Shown: piece by piece, positions 60,356 through 64,000 of the stretch
Numbering within the stretch: position 1 is the stretch's first letter
Layout of the letters: every line of letters begins with the position of its first letter
Assembly (NCBI RefSeq): GCF_003473485.1
Contig: NC_053048.1
Coordinates: forward strand, 36,762,755-36,826,754
Reading direction: 5' to 3'
Length of the DNA stretch: 64,000 bases
Origin: Medicago truncatula
Taxonomy: Eukaryota; Streptophyta; Magnoliopsida; Fabales; Fabaceae
Program-made: the position numbers and the translations under genes
The notes under the pieces: model-generated
Seen by the model: only the letters and a program-made list of their open reading frames with translations
The model's database searches: none
What the model was told of the DNA's origin: nothing

Positions 60356-60767
60356 GGGCCTGTTTGATTTCCTTTTCAAAAACAGTTTTTTAGTTTTTAA
60401 AAATTTGAAAATAAAAAACCTATTTGGTATGACACTTTTATAAAACAGTTTTTCAAAATTGTTTTCACTTTTGCTGTTTTTAAAAGCAAAAAACAAGAAC
60501 AGCTAAATGTGGTTTTCCTTTTCACTTTTCCATTTTCAAAAACCAAAACACGGAAAAAATGGTCAATTTTCATTAATGGAAAAAGCGTAATTAATTGTAA
60601 CTTTGAATTTTTCTAAAATAGTTCATAGATAGACCAATTCAACGTAAAATGTGTTCACTATTTTCTTTACTTTAATTTTTTCTAATTCATTTTTTTAATT
60701 TAATTAATATACTCAATTATTTTTTACAAGCATTCTTTATATTGTCAAAACAATTATTGTGGTCATC

Positions 60768-60840
60768 GTGAATTTATCTCAATTAGTAAGGACAATGCAT
60801 AATATATGTAAGGTTTTGGTTCAAACCTCGGCCATTACAA
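60768..60840 (+). mobile_element. tRNA-derived SINE-like unit
   Basis: CGTGAATTTATCTCAATTAGTAAGG (weakened A box), AATGCATAATATATGTAAGG, then TTGGTTCAAACCTCGGCCATT (B box). Same family as 35063-35137. Confidence 0.5.
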
Positions 60841-60864
60841 AAAGAAATGATTATGACAACATAC

Positions 60865-60918
60865 TATTGCATACATGTGCAAAATAATTATACACTATTA
60901 TAACATATTAATTAAACC
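60865..60918. mobile_element. Half copy of the 18630 MITE family
   Basis: CATGTGCAAAATAATTATACA...TATTAATTAAACC is the inverse of the GAGTTTAATTAGTATA...ATTATTTTACACATG arm. The opposite arm is missing. Confidence 0.55.
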
Positions 60919-61650
60919 AATTTTTCCTAGATTCTTTTTCTATTTTTTGTTAACATATTGGGTGTCAAATATAAGAAAAAAATTCTTTTTTTAGGTTAAT
61001 TAAATAATTAATGTATCTGATTTATAATGAAGACCAGGAACGTTCATTATTCAATGAACTTAACAAAAGAATCTTTTCATATATTTGAGACCGAAAGGAG
61101 TATTATTTTTACTCAATGAATGTCTGCCATTACTAAGTTATGGTCATTGTTGTCAACAAAAAAAAAGTTCTACTCATTTAGTTAATTATTAGCATCACTA
61201 CTGTTAAAAAAAAGTTCTGGTGTTATATTTGATCAGATACCGATTCAACATAATTTTATAAATGACTTCAAATCTTATATTATTTTTTTAGAAAAAAATT
61301 TCTCAATTCACTTCATCCATAATAAGAGAGTGAATACAATAAGGTGGATGATAGAAAATACTCAGACTAACATGTAATATATACACTCTAGCAAGATTAT
61401 AAGCCACTCTAGATGTCCAACTTTGAATATAGGAAGATATGTTAAAGAGTACCACATTTAATGAGATAAGGCATGACCATAAATTTATAAATGAGTGCAA
61501 TTTTGGTCCCTCTGTTTTGGCTAAATTGCATTATGGTCCCCCTATTCTTAATTTGTATATTTAAAAAAATCATTAATTTTTATTATTTAATGTAATAAAA
61601 TAAAATAAATTTTGTACCAAAAAAAAAAAATTAGATTGCCAAATAAATTT

Positions 61651-61997
61651 TAGGCAAAATTACACGAACCATTCCTTAAGTTAATTTTAGGTAACTCTTT
61701 TGTCCTTTATCTTTTTTTGTCCCGATTTAGTCCTTTATGTTATAAAATATCAACATAGTCATCCTTTTTATGAAAAAAAATAATCAAAAAGTCCAAAAAT
61801 AAAATCATCAAACTCATAAGCAAACCCAAATCTTCATCATACAAACAAAGAAAATCCGATTTCATTGAAAAAATCTCTTAAAAAATGATAAAATATTGTC
61901 ATTTCATAACATAAAGGACTAAATTGGGACAAAAAAGATAAAGAACAAGAGTGTTCACTAAAATTAAGTTAAGGAAAAAATTGTGTAATTTTTCCTA
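61651..61997. mobile_element. MITE with ~105-bp TIRs nested in the GGGCCTG element
   Basis: The left TAGGCAAAATTACACGAACC and inverted right TAGGAAAAATTACACAATTT pair through TTAATTTTAGG/TTAATTTTAGT and GATTTAGTCCTTTATGTTAT. The 130-base centre is A-rich. Confidence 0.82.
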
Positions 61998-62189
61998 AAT
62001 TTTATCATCTTCAAAACAATTTTCAAAAATTACATATTATCAAACGGATTTTCTCATCCCTAAAACAGTTTTGAAAAGTTACATCACCAAACACATTTTC
62101 TCCTATTTTCTTTTTAAAAAGAGTTTTCTAAAATAGGTTTATAAAACAAATTTTAAAAACTAAAAACCAAAAGTGATTCAAACAGGCCC

Positions 62190-64000
62190 TTAATTCCATT
62201 TTCTTCCCTTGAAAAGTCAGGTTGCTAGCTGCAAAGCGAAAAAAAATCAAGCTTCAAATTCAAATGAGTATATTTTTTGAGTTAAGAGTACCCATCTCAT
62301 TTTCTGAGAACACAAATCAAATGAATGACCGATGTCTATAGTTAACAAGAACTCTCCTTATATTTTCGGATTTTACTTAGGTGACATTAGTACATTTTAA
62401 ATGAGAAAATGATTGATAGATGATTAAAATAAATTATTTAGATGAGAGAAAATTATTGATTAACAGAGAGATAAAAACAATGTCACCAAGAGCTATGTAA
62501 CTCAAATGCTACCCAATTCTTTCTTCTAAGAGAAATGATATTTTAACAACTATTTTTTGACAATTTTTGTGACAATTTTCTCTCTCATATTTGATGGGGT
62601 AAATCCGCAAGTGCACGGTTTACCAATGTAGTAATAAAAAGATATCGTTCCGACAGGGAGTTATGAATTCAATTAACTCTTAACAATGATTAGAAGAGAA
62701 TCCAAAGTTAAAGTTGGGATTTTGTTTTAAGAAAATAACAATCTTATTTACTAAAGCTTGTCTGATCAAGCTATCTCATACCCTAATTTAACCCTAATAT
62801 TTTCCCTCCATTGTACAAGTATTTAATTCTTCAAAGTGCTTATCCTAATCATCACTCTAATCTTAAATTCAAATTTTCCCTCCCACAACTCTTGAAGTTT
62901 GCCGATGCATTAGAAGAGTAATCTTATTATGGCATTTAATAGCTTGATATAATCCAAACATATACCTATTCCCAACATATACTACCACTCTAACGCCATA
63001 TCTATTCCCAACATATACCTTGATATATTCTATGCAGTTAATACCCACCCTATTTCCCATGAATATATACATTACACTACATGTTCACTATGTATATGTG
63101 AGTGATGTAAACAACTTCCTTTGCTGCTCTCCTTCAAACATCACATATGTTGAAGCTTGCTTCAATATTAGTTCAATCATCGACGATCAATCGATCATGG
63201 TGTTATCATTTTTGATGTTGTGTTTGTCTTTTATTTAATTTTGGTCGACTTGCATTGTGTATCGAACAAATATTGTGCAGCTTTCTTCAATTTTGTACAA
63301 TATGCATTTTTCTGTTGTCATTTTGTTTTTTGTTTGTAATTATATTATTGAAGTTGTATGCTTAGAAATTTAGTTCTTTTGTTTATAGACTTGACTGCTA
63401 GAGAACGAAGTTGGTCAAATCTTTTTTAAGGATGGCTGATATGCGTTAAAATATTTCTATAAAACTAGGACTGGTGCATGGGTCACTCTTCATTACATAT
63501 ACCTAATTTTTTTTCCTCTTCATATTTGAAGGGAGACATGAAGAATAAATCTATATCCTACTATAATAATCCTCTTTTGAGATTTAAATTACATTGTAGA
63601 ACTATTGAACCCCAAAACTTTGATATGCCTAGCTCTTCGAATGCTCCATTTGTGCTTACAAATATTCCCAAAAATATTAAATTTAAAGTATGTCAAAGCT
63701 TTAACATGCATCAGACATAACTTCTGGATTTTCGGTATGTACTAATAATAGTATATCTCCCCTTACTGCTTCTGTTTCGAGTGAATTGACTTTCATAGAT
63801 TACTTTTGGCACAAATGGAAGTGTTTACTTGATTTTGGTAACGAAGTTTGGATCAATATCTACAGAGCACTTGAATTATTTTTTGGGAAGTATTTGGTTT
63901 TTTTGTTTAAGAAATTTGTGTACGGGTTAATTATGGCAATGTAATTTTGGTTTATCTTCTTTATATTAAGGTCCCAATCATTTGCTGAGCTGTTTCTACT
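62190..64000. other. Right-end intergenic region
   Basis: It contains a retroelement-like fragment at 62590-62720 and short open frames (62869-63072 -, 63020-63238 +, 63478-63720 +) with no family signature. The 80-codon frame at 63478 could be part of a gene continuing past the window, but nothing supports it. Confidence 0.4.
62590..62720. repeat. Retroelement-like fragment
   Basis: GGGTAAATCCGCAAGTGCACGG, AATGTAGTAATAAAAAGATATC and GTTCCGACAGGGAGTTATG, a conserved string of plant LTR elements. The neighbouring ends were not found. Confidence 0.4.

Larger units (their letters stand above)
60356..62189. mobile_element. Large MITE-like element with GGGCCTGTTTGA termini and nested insertions
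   Basis: The left end GGGCCTGTTTGATTTCC and inverted right end GGGCCTGTTTGAATCAC are followed by similar TTTAGTTTTTAAAA stretches. TTAAT flanks both ends (60351-60355 and 62190-62194). Inside lie a SINE-like unit (60768-60840), a MITE fragment (60865-60918) and a complete MITE (61651-61997), which explains its unusual length. No transposase frame was seen. Confidence 0.72.

Noticed and set aside
63478-63720. 80-codon open frame near the right edge
   Set aside because: No domain, signal peptide or recognisable family; could be chance or part of a repeat.
1-64000. CRISPR arrays, phage or bacterial operons
   Set aside because: No regularly spaced repeats with unique spacers and no Shine-Dalgarno-led gene clusters; all genes are intron-bearing plant genes.

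Overview
The window is nuclear DNA of a legume, most likely Medicago truncatula or a close relative. It is AT-rich, its genes have GT-AG introns, and it is full of MITEs, tRNA-derived SINE-like units and solo LTRs. The proteins read as orthologues of known Arabidopsis and legume genes. There are no bacterial-style operons or CRISPR arrays. The species is inferred from family resemblance, not from a search.

Layout, left to right. (1) 92-916 +, the last two exons of a group IIe WRKY factor (WRKY22/27/29 type) whose first exon lies off the left edge. (2) 917-8100, an intergenic repeat field: a long-TIR foldback element between two (AT)n tracts, two Stowaway-like MITEs and three SINE-like units. 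(3) 8101-12286 +, a 10-exon plastid/mitochondrial-type proline iminopeptidase-like S33 hydrolase with one GC-AG intron and a copia primer-binding-site relic in intron 7. (4) 14082-17668 +, a 12-exon long-chain-base kinase/diacylglycerol-kinase-domain protein (LCBK2-like). (5) 20689-23475 +, a group IIc WRKY (WRKY24/43/56 type) with a 2.1 kb intron. (6) 23705-24606, a long-TIR element carrying a captured, frameshifted piece of a glutaredoxin-like gene. (7) 25813-27847, a solo LTR with another solo LTR nested in it, both outlined by target-site duplications. (8) 30771-33285 +, an LEA14-type protein with a G-box/ABRE promoter. (9) 35553-35759, convergent tRNA-Ala(AGC) and tRNA-Phe(GAA) genes. (10) 37142-46799 -, a 15-exon golgin (GC3/GC4, GRIP-related ARF-binding type). 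(11) 47440-53945, a decaying tandem array of small secreted-peptide-like genes, one copy broken by a stop codon and one invaded by an LTR. (12) 57420-58573 -, a papain-like cysteine protease that has lost both cysteines of one conserved disulfide. (13) 58574-64000, repeats, including a 1.8 kb MITE-like element with smaller elements inside it.

The iminopeptidase, LCB kinase, WRKY, LEA14 and golgin genes do not form a pathway. From memory, their order follows Arabidopsis blocks At2g46090-At2g46180 and At3g61540-At3g61570, so they look like an ancient collinear segment. The novelty lies in the lineage-specific parts: the peptide array, the gene-capturing element, the nested LTRs and repeated MITE insertion into introns. 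No convincing wholly new biological system was seen; the peptide array is the best candidate for undescribed biology.
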